Shown: one piece after another, positions 1-9,641 of the stretch
Numbering within the stretch: position 1 is the first letter of the stretch
Layout: every line of letters begins with the position of its first letter
DNA from: Hippasteria phrygiana
Taxonomy: Eukaryota; Echinodermata; Asteroidea; Valvatida; Goniasteridae
Length of the DNA: 64,000 nucleotides
Reading direction: 5' to 3'
NCBI GenBank assembly: GCA_037893225.1
Contig: JAZGUH010000370.1
Coordinates: 1,550,001 to 1,614,000, forward strand
The notes under the pieces: generated by a model
What the model was told of the DNA's origin: nothing
Databases searched by the model: none
What the model saw: the letters and a program-made list of their open reading frames with translations, nothing else
Position numbers and translations under genes: made by a program

Positions 1-243
1 GAAAAGGTATGATTTTTTTTTTTTTTAAACACAACTTTTGTGACTTAGGGCAACACAACTATTTTGTTTTGCCTCATGGGATGTACGTATGTCAGAATTT
101 CTTGCTAACCCGTGACATATACACTTACCATTTGGGCAGAATATTCTGCTTAACTTCAAGCACTGATTCCTCACAAGCAGAGCCGTGAAAGTTGGCCGTG
201 CTCTTTACACCACGATTCTTTCGGAATTTTCCCCCCCTACCAG

Positions 244-436
244 CAAGCACAAGACAGGACCAGACGACCAGAAGGTTGCGTGCGTCTGCGGCTTGCTGTG
301 GTGCTTCCGATGCCACGCCCCCTGGCACGAGAACATCTCCTGTAAGCAATACCAGAGGGGGGACCGGCTGTTGAAGGCATGGGCAAAGGAACAACAGTAC
401 GGCCAACCCAACGCCAACCGATGCCCCAAGTGTAAG
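244..436 (+). CDS. RNF217: RNF217-like exon: IBR domain and first RING2 cysteines
   Basis: The acceptor is the pyrimidine-rich tract ending ctaccag at 243. The first base completes a codon from an exon outside the window. The exon encodes about 64 residues with the IBR cysteine/histidine pattern and ends in CPKCK, directly before the donor GTGGGT at 437 (phase 0). An in-frame GTG lies upstream at 185, but that sequence is intron. Confidence 0.88.
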
Positions 437-3400
437 GTGGGTGCTGACTCGTTACCCATAATGCATTGCAACGAAATGGTGATTTTGTAGTGAAAAGAAG
501 CAATTTGGGTTCACTCAATGTCATAACCCTAGACCTTATCCTAACCCTCATTCCCCTATCAATTGTTTCCCTCCCACCAACCCAACCCTTCCCACAACCT
601 GCCCCCAACCCAACCCCAAACACCCCCAACCCACCCTCAAACACCCCAAAAATTTTCCCCAAACGACCCAACAATTTCCCTAAAATTCCCCCAAAATTCC
701 CCCAAAACTACCCTAAAATTCCCCCAAAACACCCCAAAACGACCCCAAAATTCCCCTAAAACGACCCTAAAATTCCACCAAATTCTCCCAAAATTCCCTC
801 AAAACACCCCCAAAAATCTGTCAAAATTCCCCCAAAGCACCCCCAAAATTTCCCTAAAATACTCCCAAAAATTCCCCAAAGGAACCCCAAAATTCACCCA
901 AAACACTCCCAAAATTTCCCAAATGAACCCCAAAATTCACCCAAAGCACCCCCACAAATTTCCCCAAAACCCTCCCCCAAAATGTTCCCAAAACACTTCA
1001 AAAACACCCCCCCAAAACACCCCCCAAAACACCCCCCACCCCAAAAAAATCTTCAAAAATTCCCCGAAAAATTCCCCAACCCCACCCCCAACCAAGACGT
1101 CGGGATTGGTACATATTTTGTTGTGCCCAAGAGTGGGGACTTTGATCCTACTTTTATTGTCAATGAAAATAGCCCTATACTTTGTACAGGAGAGTATAGT
1201 ACCCCAGACTAGGCACTGAGCATGCACTGCTAAACGCCATATATCGAGAAGGGCAAACATCCTCTTTTCAGTTCATAGGACACGCAAATTTGCCGAGCAT
1301 GGAAAAGTCTTGCCAATGAAATCAAATTTGTAGTACGGTTTGCCGCATGGGATATCAACATGCTGAAAATATGAAAGTGTTGATTTGTCCGTGACAATAT
1401 CAGGTGTACATCCAGCGGAGCTCCGGCTGCGACAACATGACATGCAGTCAGTGCCGCACGTCGTTCTGCTATCGCTGCGGAGAGCGTTTCTACCGCATCA
1501 AGTTCTTCGGCAACCACTACTCCCGCTACAGCGTGTTCGGCTGCAAGTACCGTCTCCTGCCGCAAAAGCCGGTCAAACGCAAGCTGATACGAGGCACCAT
1601 CTTTGGTAAGCGGTCTGTAAAAAAAAGTTTATCATGGATTCTTATTTTACATGAAGTTTCTGTTGTGACGTTGGTTGACATAGCAACTGCTTCTTTGGCA
1701 ACCTTTATGGCTGTGATTGGTCAACATGTCAAGAGGCGGAGCTTAGTTAATTGTCTGTTGTTCAGTGAGTTAGGACAAATAAAAAAAACATGTTTAGCGT
1801 CCATTTTTTTTTTTTTTAAAGTAAGGAAGGGCCTTTTAGTTTCTATTTTCAAGATGGCCGCCTTTTATAAATTTTCGACAACCGTAGGTTTTTCAACTTT
1901 TTAAAGATGCAAAAATGAAAGAGACATGTTGGACAAGAGAATTGAACATGTTTACAGTTGTTTTAATCGTTTTAGTAAGCTTGTATTTTATTTTCCGGTG
2001 GATCGGTTGACATTTACGGGAGTTTTTTCACCTCATTTTCCACTGGTAAAATTTTTTATAAATCCAGGCGTCCCCCAAAAAGGAAGCAGGCGGGGACGCT
2101 AAACCTGTTTATTTTACTTCGCCTTATGTGGACCACTGATATGATGCACGGAAGAGAGCATAAGGTTTAGTGGGTTTACTCAAAACATTCTCAACAGGAA
2201 GTGAAAAGTCTGCAATGAAAAGGACGTGTTCAAATTGGCAGCATTTTTAGAAGCCTGTTATTGTCATGACCTGCAGGATGCAAGGTTGCCGTGACGCCCA
2301 TCTTCGTTCCCCTGGCGCTAGGAGTGGGCTGCATATTGGTGGTGACGATGGCTCCCGCGTACGCAACATTCCTGGCCCTCCGCGAGTATGGGAATAGAAA
2401 GTGTGAGCGTCGACGCCTGCGCATGGACCGCATGCAACGCCGGTACATGGCATACGACAGGACACTTTATGACGGGTAAGGCCACCGCAGAACAAGATAG
2501 ATAGATGAGCAAATGAGCTCATGAATATTCAGCAGTCAACAATTATTTGTACGTTCCCGTAAGTTGGATGTTTGCTATTGTTTCCTCTTAAAGTAGTAAA
2601 ATAATAGGTAGGGCACAATCACGTTCTCTTGTCCACTTTTTTCCCCCCTTCCCCTTCCCTTTTTACCTCCCCTTTTGCTTCCTGCTGTCTCCCTTTTAAC
2701 CCCTTCTCCCTCCCCCATTTCACCCTTCACCGTACCTTTGTACCCCCTTTCGAATCCCCCTTTCCAATCCCCCTTTCCCCTTTTTGCTTTCCCTTTCCCC
2801 CTTTACACCCTTGTGCCCACTTTCCCCCCTTGCTCCCCCTCCCCCCTTCCCCCCTTTTTACCCCCTTTCTACCCCTTTCTCCCCCCTTTCTACCCCTTTC
2901 TCCCCCTTTTTATCCCATTGCGCCCCTTTTCCCCCTTGCGCCCCTTTTTTCCCCTTTGCGCCCCTCTTTTTACCCCCTTGTGCCCCCTTTCTCTCCCCTT
3001 TTTACCCCCTTGTGCCCCTTTCTCTCCCCTTTTTACCCCCTTGTGCCCCCTTTCTCTCCCCTTTTTACCCCCTTGTGCCCCTTTTTCCAGTTCCCCTTTT
3101 GCCTCGGCTCCCCCTCTCTTTCATTTTCTCCCTTTTGTCCCCCTTCTCCCCTATCCCCCCTTCTCCCCTATATCCCCCCATCTGCCCTTAGAAGTTGGAC
3201 AGGTAGTATCAACCTCCTCAAAAAGAAAATTATGAAGAGCTCATAATTATAGTTGATTGGTTTCTTTTTAACTCTAGACATGACCGAGAGGAGGTGCTGA
3301 GTCCACGACCAGCGACCCTGGTTGACCTCCCACCATCGTCATGGCAACTGCAGTCCGAAGGCCATCCCAAAACGTGGACAGAGGTATGAACGCACAGGAC

Positions 3401-6400
3401 AAAGCCACCAGATTTTTGTAAAGAAATTGAGAACAAATGTATTCCTCTATAAAACTAAAGCACAGAAAAAGAAAAAGCCTACCTTAAATTAACGTGAAAT
3501 ATGTTATTGTAATAGTTTGTAGTCTTTCCATGGAGAATATCACTAAAATATAGACAAAATTAACTCAAACATGTCACGTTGTCCAGCCTTCAAACATGTG
3601 CTGCAAACTAGTTTATGTCTAGGAGAAAGGGCGACTGAGGAAGGAAAAAAACCTCTTATCCTATCTCCTGGCTCTTGTAACTACCAAAAGGAGAGAACTT
3701 AGTTGATTTTTGTTATTAAAAGTATGATAAATCGTTGGTTCAGCTTTCAAAAAAGTTGCAGATAGAGTTGTGTGATTCAACGTATATGGGTCATTAAATA
3801 AATTTAGGGTCGAAAAGTGAGACATTGTTTGGTGTCCCTGTCTGACCCGTGTAATTTCTCATCAAGTATCATTAAAATTGACTTCACAATATTTCTGTTA
3901 CTTGTTTGGCATGTACTTTGCTTTACATAATCACTCTTGGAGATAGAAGGCATTAAAGAATGTGTCATGAGTTGCAAAATCTATGTAACAGGGACAACAA
4001 AAATGTCACACTTTTAGACCACGAATTTACGTAATGACCCAAGTGCACAATGAAAATCACTGTTCAAACACAATGTTTTTTTCACTATTTTCTGGAAGGG
4101 CAAATATGCCGTTATCAGTTCATTTGACACCATGGGAAATTTTTGTTTTACAAAAATCTCCCATGCAAAACCCCATGGGAATTGTATGGTGAATTGGACA
4201 CCATGGGAATCCCATGGGAGGTTTTTTGCTTTACAAAAATCTCCCATGCAAAACCCCATGGGGATTGCATGGTGAATTGGACACCATGGGAATCCCATGG
4301 GAGGTTTTTGTAAGGGTAATCATTACCAAAGTAAGATCCAAAATAATGTGTGGAATGGGAAATAAGTTTTTTTTTGTGGATTAATATGTACATGTACGGG
4401 GATTATGATGTTTCAGGGAAGTACGTTCTACAGTGAGTAATTTGCATGTATAAAAAATATTTTACAAATTTTTGATTATTTCTTTTTTCATTTGATTGGA
4501 AGTGTAAGGTGAATTGGTTTATTTTGTGTCACGGGCATGAACAAAAAAAAAGGCAAGGAAAGAATTTAATTATTTAAAGTCGCAGGGTTTTCATTAACCC
4601 TGCGGTGTGCCATGACAATATACATGCACTGTTACACCACGGTGACCTACTGAACAAAACAGCGCCATGGCGCACCGCAGAGTTAAAATTAGCTGTAGAT
4701 AATTTTGTTTATGAGACCATTATAAAGGATGGTGAGCAGAATTATCTGAATTTAAATTTATTTAAACTGTAAAACTGTAAAATTTGACTTGCGACTTGTG
4801 CTTTATAAACAGCATGAATCAAGTCTGTATTTAACCATATTTGGGTGAAGGTGGTAAAGATTTAAGGGAGCACTGCCTAACCCATGGATGGGCCAGGCCG
4901 TTGAAAAACCTAACCAAGCCCTGGGAACGCCTGGGCATTCGGGGCTTCTATAATTCCCTGGTTGTACACAATAAACTGCCCACTAATGTTCACCCATCTC
5001 GGGCCTGTTAATGGAATGACAACCAATGCAATCGCTACAGATTAGTGTGGGAGGGGCCACAGCCCGGCCTAGCCTGGCAGAGGCCAGGCTTTATCGATTA
5101 GTAGATGCTCTATTGTTAGGTGATTTGTAGCTCACAATAGCAAGACTGAAAGCCAGAAGGCTTGGGCTTGGCCAGGCTTTTCAATGGCCTGGCTCGACCG
5201 TGGGTTAGGCAGTGCTCCCTAAACAAGTTTTCTTTCAAAAAGTATGTAAAGGTTTGGTTACTTTTAGTTTTGTTGCAAAAAAAAAGTTTAGAATTTCTGG
5301 GTGGCTGGTCCACTCTGCGGATTAACATTCCATTTACGAGGAGGTCTTTGCCGGAATTCCAAAGCTGAGGTCATTCTTGATTTTGTTTTTTATGCAAGTT
5401 ACCCCCCCCCCCCCTATCCCCCCCCCCCCCCCCCCCGAACAATCCTGAAAGCCATTTATTTTGCACAATTTAAACGGCTCTTTAAATTTAAGTACTGCAT
5501 AGTAATTGAGTTAAAACTTCACCATGTGTTAATTAGGGTTGATTCGTATCATTTTAAACAAATACACGTAGTTTAATTCAGATTTTAAATCCGACTATAT
5601 TGGCTTCACTATTGACTAATTTACATCACAAAAATAGATATTTCTTTTCAATTGAGATCGAGTTAATTGTCATTCAAGTATAATAGGGTATACAAAGCAA
5701 GATATGGGACCGAGGGGTACCCCCCCCCCTCCTTGTCCCATCCAGACTATTGTAACCTAACACCCCCCTCCCAATATCTGAAAGAAATTCCTGAGATTCC
5801 GGGAACACAATAACTAACACAAAGGAGGGGGGTCCCTGTGTCCCATATCTTGCTTCAAATGAAATAAGGAGATTGTACATCAGTTGGTTGAAAAACTAAT
5901 GTATACGTATATGTATAAATCTTTCCTCCAACAATCGTAAAATAAAAATGTATTCAATCAGTTTGAAACATAACAAATTACACCACTCTGTTAAACTCGA
6001 ATAAATTAAACACTAGCTAATAACAGCAGAGTTTTCCTTAAAAAGCATAATATGTGAAGATGAATGGTTGCACTTATGTGAAAGTGATGCATAGTGTATG
6101 GCGTGATAAAGGTGATATATGATGTTTTATTGGTGAATCAAATATAGCGCTTCTAAAAGGTCGGTGAAAAAGACCGATCCATTTAGCCACGCCCCTTGAT
6201 GTGTGGACCAATCACAGCAGCGCGCGTCACCGTTCACGCATGTCAGACACTAGTCTGGCCATATCCGCGGCTGTGATTGGTCAATTAACGATCAGTCTGT
6301 GGCCCTAAGGTATCGGTATAAGTAATAATTTGCAACTGAATAATTATTCACAAAACATGTACACAAACATTAATCATTATCACTTCCTATCACTGTACAA

Positions 6401-8211
6401 TATTATGTGATGAAATTACATATATAAAGTATAATAAGAAGGCATAATGGCTATATTTTTCGATTGAGTAGTACGTCTGTTTTAACTGCTAAGCGATTTT
6501 AGTGCGTGATTTATTCATATATTTTTTGGGGGGGGGGGGGGGGGCTTACTTGACGTAACAACTTTTTGAAGTTTGTGTTGCAGTTTGTTTATACACGCAC
6601 AAATTCTTGATCATTTTCTTGCTACAAAAGCTGTGACATTTTCGAACGTACCGTAGAAAAACGAGGATTTCCATGATGTGAATATTCAAAGTATATGGAG
6701 TGCAGAGCACAAAAAAGTTTTAGCAAATTAACCAGGCTACTGACCAATATTGTATGCAATGTGTACGGAGTGTGACTGCATGTTTTCCGGCCGATTATTG
6801 CTTATCGCGTAAATTTGCTGAACAATATTCTCTGCTAACCAGCTGAAAAAAATCGTCCCTTTTTTAATAGTTCGTGTAAATGGAGTGCTGGAACGCTCGC
6901 AAATCTCACCTGAAATTACTTACTTGCAGTAAATGTTATTTGGTGAAAATTATCCAAATGTTAAATTCCCAATTATGTTTATAAAGTTTATTCACCACAC
7001 CAGGTGGACAGAGAGGAAAGCCGTATTATTTTTTTATTTGACTGATTTATTTGACCATAGCACAGCTGAATGCTAAATCGATGTATCATGATCGCTATTA
7101 TTTTGTGGGTACATCCTGTTTTTTTTTCTCAGTAATATCGATTAACGATTGTTGTATTTAATAAAGAAATATAGCCTTTGGATGTTAAAATGGCTTCTTA
7201 TAGTTGTACTTTTATTGTGTGGAAATCCTTTTCAACTCTTCACCCAGTTTTGGCGGAGCATTGGCTCCTGGCTGTAACTTGTACAGCCGATGTGTAAATG
7301 TTCGACTTGCATAACCAATCTGGGGGCAAAGTACGAGGACCACTGCAGTTTTAAGCAAAGTACGCTTAATATGACATCACAAGCAGGGGCGGATCCAGGA
7401 TTTTTTGCGGGGGGGGGGGGGGGGGGGGCGGCGGCAGCAGACACACCTTCTCACCATTAGTGGCGCCATTTAAGTTAGTTTAACCTCTTTGTTTTGTTCT
7501 CACCCATAGGCAAAATAAGACATGTCAGGTTTCTGATTTGCAACTTTAGGCGTAGGCCCCTACAAGCAAAAAACTAAAATGTTTTTGTTCTTTTCATTTT
7601 GAGAGAAATGACGCTTCGTTGATGCTCAACCATGTCAACCATTCTGAGAACCCATGAACTGCACGTAGTTTGCGGCCTTTTGCACGATTTTACAATCTTG
7701 CTAATCAATCTAGTACCAAACTCCAAAGAGCCTATGCTGTGAATGCGACTAGCATTGCCATAATAAATACGTGCCCAGAATACATGGCTCACATTGAGCC
7801 TATATTCAAAACAATGGCCGTTTTCCAAGCTCCAGGCTTCAGCGCCGTACGTCTCCAACTTCAGCCCATTCATAAACTACATGCATGAACGCAGTTCGGC
7901 AAATGGGCTGAATTCGGAGACGGAGCTGAAGCCAGGGCCTAGGGGCCTTGGAAAACGGCCATTGTGTTGAATACAGCAGGATATAGCCGGCTGCGCAGTG
8001 GCTTCAATCGCGGAGCTTCGCAGCTAGCCCAGAGATATAGATCAGTGATTTAAATGATCCCATTATATTCCAGGTGAGAGCAGCTGTGGTGTCGGTGAGG
8101 GCGCTGCTCGACACCATGGGAACGAGGTTGGCTCACACACACAACTCGCCGCGCAGGTCGCAATATAAAAGCCGACTGGAAACAAAGGAAAGTAAGTATG
8201 ACTCTAACTAA
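244..8211 (+). CDS. RNF217: RNF217-like RBR E3 ubiquitin ligase, 3' part of gene (five exons)
   Basis: The gene enters from the left edge; its RING1 part lies outside. Exons 244-436, 1404-1605, 2277-2475, 3278-3383 and probably 8074-8211 join in frame and give 278 residues. In order they encode the IBR (motif CGLLWCFRCHAPWHE), RING2/Rcat (CPKC at an exon junction, GCDNMTCSQC, FCYRCGER), the RNF217-type segment RIKFFGNHYS...FGCKYR, a membrane helix (PIFVPLALGVGCILVVT), and a basic, Arg-rich cytoplasmic tail. RBR ligases take ubiquitin from E2 onto the RING2 cysteine before transfer; RNF217 proteins are membrane-anchored through a C-terminal helix. The residue after GC-D is Asn instead of the family His. 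RNF19 and RNF144 are less likely because the KFFG...FGCKYR block fits RNF217. Family assignment is strong; the last exon is less certain. Confidence 0.88.
560..1093 (+). repeat. C/A-rich degenerate tandem repeat in intron
   Basis: About 530 bases of irregular units resembling CCCCCAAAATTCCC fill most of the intron between the IBR and RING2 exons. There is almost no G, so the strand is extremely skewed. Open frames across it are low-complexity (Pro, Lys, Phe, Thr, Asn). Confidence 0.85.
1404..1605 (+). CDS. RNF217: RNF217-like exon: RING2/Rcat catalytic module
   Basis: The acceptor is atatcag at 1403, phase 0; the donor is GTAAGC at 1606, phase 1. It starts with VYIQRSSGCDNMTCSQCRTS and continues FCYRCGERFYRIKFFGNHYS. 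The Cys in SSGC is the expected thioester-forming catalytic cysteine. The position that is His in RNF217 and parkin (GC-x-H-M) reads AAC (Asn) here. The end, KLIRGTIFG, leads into the membrane segment. Confidence 0.9.
1606..2276 (+). other. RNF217-like intron, no other feature seen
   Basis: AT-rich intron sequence with short T runs. No repeat family, RNA gene or further exon was recognised. Confidence 0.6.
2277..2475 (+). CDS. RNF217: RNF217-like exon: transmembrane segment and basic tail
   Basis: The acceptor is acctgcag at 2276 (phase 1) and the donor GTAAGG at 2476 (phase 2). It begins GCKVAVTPIFVPLALGVGCI, a hydrophobic helix of about 25 residues, followed by a strongly basic stretch (KCERRRLRMDRMQRR), as expected for the cytosolic side of a membrane anchor. 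Confidence 0.85.
2627..3190 (+). repeat. 560-base polypyrimidine minisatellite
   Basis: An almost pure C/T strand with imperfect units of the type CCCCTTTTTACCCCCTTGTG, most regular from 2,900 to 3,090. It lies in the intron before the fourth exon. All long open frames here are repeat artefacts. Confidence 0.9.
3278..3383 (+). CDS. RNF217: RNF217-like exon: cytoplasmic tail
   Basis: The acceptor is aactctag at 3277 (phase 2) and the donor GTATGA at 3384 (phase 0). It encodes about 35 residues rich in Pro, Ser and acidic residues (HDREEVLSPRPATLVDLPPS). No domain is recognised; placement rests on fitting splice phases and consensus sites. Confidence 0.75.
4148..4312 (+). repeat. Two copies of an 83-bp CCATGG-rich tandem unit
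   Basis: The unit starts CAAAAATCTCCCATGCAAAA and recurs at 4151 and 4234. Both copies contain the palindrome-like CCATGGGAATCCCATGG. A similar composition occurs in the minisatellite region at 23.4-24.3 kb. Confidence 0.85.
4866..5219 (+). mobile_element. MITE, 354 bp, TAA target duplication
   Basis: The ends are inverted repeats: GGGAGCACTGCCTAACCCAT at the left and its complement at the right. TAA lies directly outside both ends (4863-4865 and 5220-5222), as in PIF/Harbinger-type TWA insertions. There is no coding capacity. A second copy lies at about 43,074-43,435 in the opposite orientation. Confidence 0.8.
5223..8073 (+). other. Long intron: homopolymer C/G runs, no exon recognised
   Basis: AT-rich intron sequence with C runs near 5,400-5,437 and 5,720, and G runs near 6,526-6,544 and 7,408-7,428. 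The last run follows GGGGCGGATCCAGGATTTTT, a motif found inverted at 10,235-10,262. No protein-coding or RNA feature was recognised. Confidence 0.55.
8074..8211 (+). CDS. RNF217: RNF217-like probable last exon, partly repeat-derived
   Basis: The acceptor is atattccag at 8073, phase 0, matching the previous exon. It encodes VRAAVVSVRALLDTMGTRLA and about 25 more residues to a TAA at 8209-8211. A textbook donor (AAA then GTAAGTAT) sits at 8192, so the exon may instead end at 8191 and splice to an exon I could not find. From about 8131 onward the sequence is homologous, in reverse, to 15,750-16,234, part of a TTAA-flanked element, so the last residues are probably repeat-derived. An AATAAA occurs near 8,949. 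Confidence 0.5.
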   Translation: MRAAVVSVRALLDTMGTRLAHTHNSPRRSQYKSRLETKESKYDSN

Positions 8212-8624
8212 ACTTTTCAGCAAGAACAAGCCTACAACCCCAATTCAAAATGTGTCTCATAAAGATGTCAACACTTTAAAATATGTTTACCGTAGTATAC
8301 ACATGAATCATCATGCAAAAAGCACAGCAAGTAATACTAGCCTTAGACAAAAAAATACGTACAGACTCTACGTAAAACATTGTAGTTTAATACAGCGACG
8401 TCATATGTTTCTAGACGATACGTCATCACTCGCGCGAAACGGCACGCAGTTGACCTCGGCCTTTTCTGAATCGAGTCAAAGTGGCCCAGAAGGAAAAGGC
8501 TCAAAAACAATTTTTTTGTTTTTTTTAGAGTCATGAAACTTGTTATATTAGTTTTGGGAAGGCATAAACTATCAGATAAGTCCAAAAAGTCAAAAGTGTA
8601 ATCGGCGTTTTAGTTGCTCTTGTA
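8131..8624 (-). mobile_element. Truncated copy of the 15.75-16.87 kb TTAA element
   Basis: Reverse-complement homology to 15,750-16,234 runs through shared blocks such as GACCTCGGCCTTTTCTGAAT and TACGTACAGACTCTACGTAA. The outer end, GCGTTTTAGTTGCTCT near 8,624, is the degraded terminal repeat of that element. The other end stops inside the RNF217-like last exon. Confidence 0.8.
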
Positions 8625-8806
8625 TTTTTTTGGCCTCATTAAAAAGCCACTCGCGGGCAGTGTTGTAGTCGAGAACATTTCAAGACCAGGCACAAGACCA
8701 TTCATCACAAGACCAGCTTGTAACAGGCACAAGCAACAGGCATAAACCATGGCAAAGGAATGCTTTTGTTACAGTTCATTTGAATAGCTTAAAACTTGGA
8801 TTAAGG

Positions 8807-8897
8807 CCCTTTGTGCTGGCCCTTTGTGCTGGCCCTTTGTGCTGGCCCTTTGTGCTGGCCCTTTGTGCTGGCCCTTTGTGCTGGCCCTTTGTGCTGG
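8807..8897 (+). repeat. 13-bp tandem repeat, seven perfect copies
   Basis: The unit CCCTTTGTGCTGG is repeated exactly seven times (91 bases). It follows a stretch at 8,650-8,800 resembling 45,480-45,590, so the array sits at the end of a dispersed repeat. Confidence 0.95.
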
Positions 8898-9494
8898 AGA
8901 AAGATCGTACAATGAAGGGAAAACATGCACCATGCAAACCAAGAATTCAATAAAGATACAGAACGAGGGAAAAGGCTATTGGCATAATGTATAGCTGAAA
9001 TATATTATTAGTGAGAAGACATAATTATATACTCTAGAATTGTGCTTTTATAATTAACACAATCATTGTTGGCAAAGGCATAACATATGTAACCTCACGT
9101 ACCCTAACCCTTACCCCTATTCTATAGTTTGCGCACCGTGGCAGGCAGACGTGTAGTAAACTTGCTCCGTTTTGGAGCGATTTTATCCGTTTTTATCTCT
9201 TTTTTTAATGGGCATCTGCTCTTTTATTTCTGTTTCCCAACTTAATAGACTCAACATTTCATTTTAAGGGGGATATACTAAATCATTGTCTGCCACTGCC
9301 ACGTTGCGCCTGCAACTTTATATATCCCTACGAGGAGATTGTTGCAGTATAAAGCAGAAACCCTAACCCTAACCCCAACCCTCACACTATTTCTCACCCT
9401 AATCCCCACCCCACCCTCATCCTTATTGTTTGGCATCAAGGGACTACTAAGCATGCGCAGTATAACCAACAAGTCAGATTTTCAGGGAGTCAGA
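8898..9494 (+). other. Intergenic spacer with telomere-like stretch
   Basis: Spacer after the RNF217-like gene. At 9,358-9,415 there are degenerate CCCTAA-type hexamers (CCCTAACCCTAACCCC), an interstitial telomere-like patch too short and impure to be a chromosome end. Nothing else was recognised. Confidence 0.6.
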
Positions 9495-9641
9495 GGGCCT
9501 GTTTGTTTCACACGAATCCGGATCGCGATCAGTGATCCTTCCGCCAGTACGGTTCGGTCCATCCATTAGCCGGAATCTGGTGTGTTAACCACCGGTAAAG
9601 ATCACTGATCGCGATCCGGATTCGTATAAACAAACAGGCCC
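9495..9641 (+). mobile_element. Short MITE, 147 bp, AGA target duplication
   Basis: Long near-perfect inverted ends: GGGCCTGTTTGTTTCACACG then ATCCGGATCGCGATCAGTGA, matched in reverse at 9,598-9,641. AGA flanks both sides (9492-9494, 9642-9644). The arms are about 44 bp each, so transcripts would fold into a strong hairpin. Confidence 0.85.

Noticed and set aside
563..1219. 218-codon Pro/Lys-rich frame and a C4A4 telomere-like look
   Set aside because: Degenerate C/A intron repeat; units are irregular and lie inside a gene.
2629..3246. 205-codon Pro/Phe/Leu frame
   Set aside because: Polypyrimidine minisatellite.
9358..9415. Chromosome end
   Set aside because: Only a few impure CCCTAA units with ordinary sequence on both sides.
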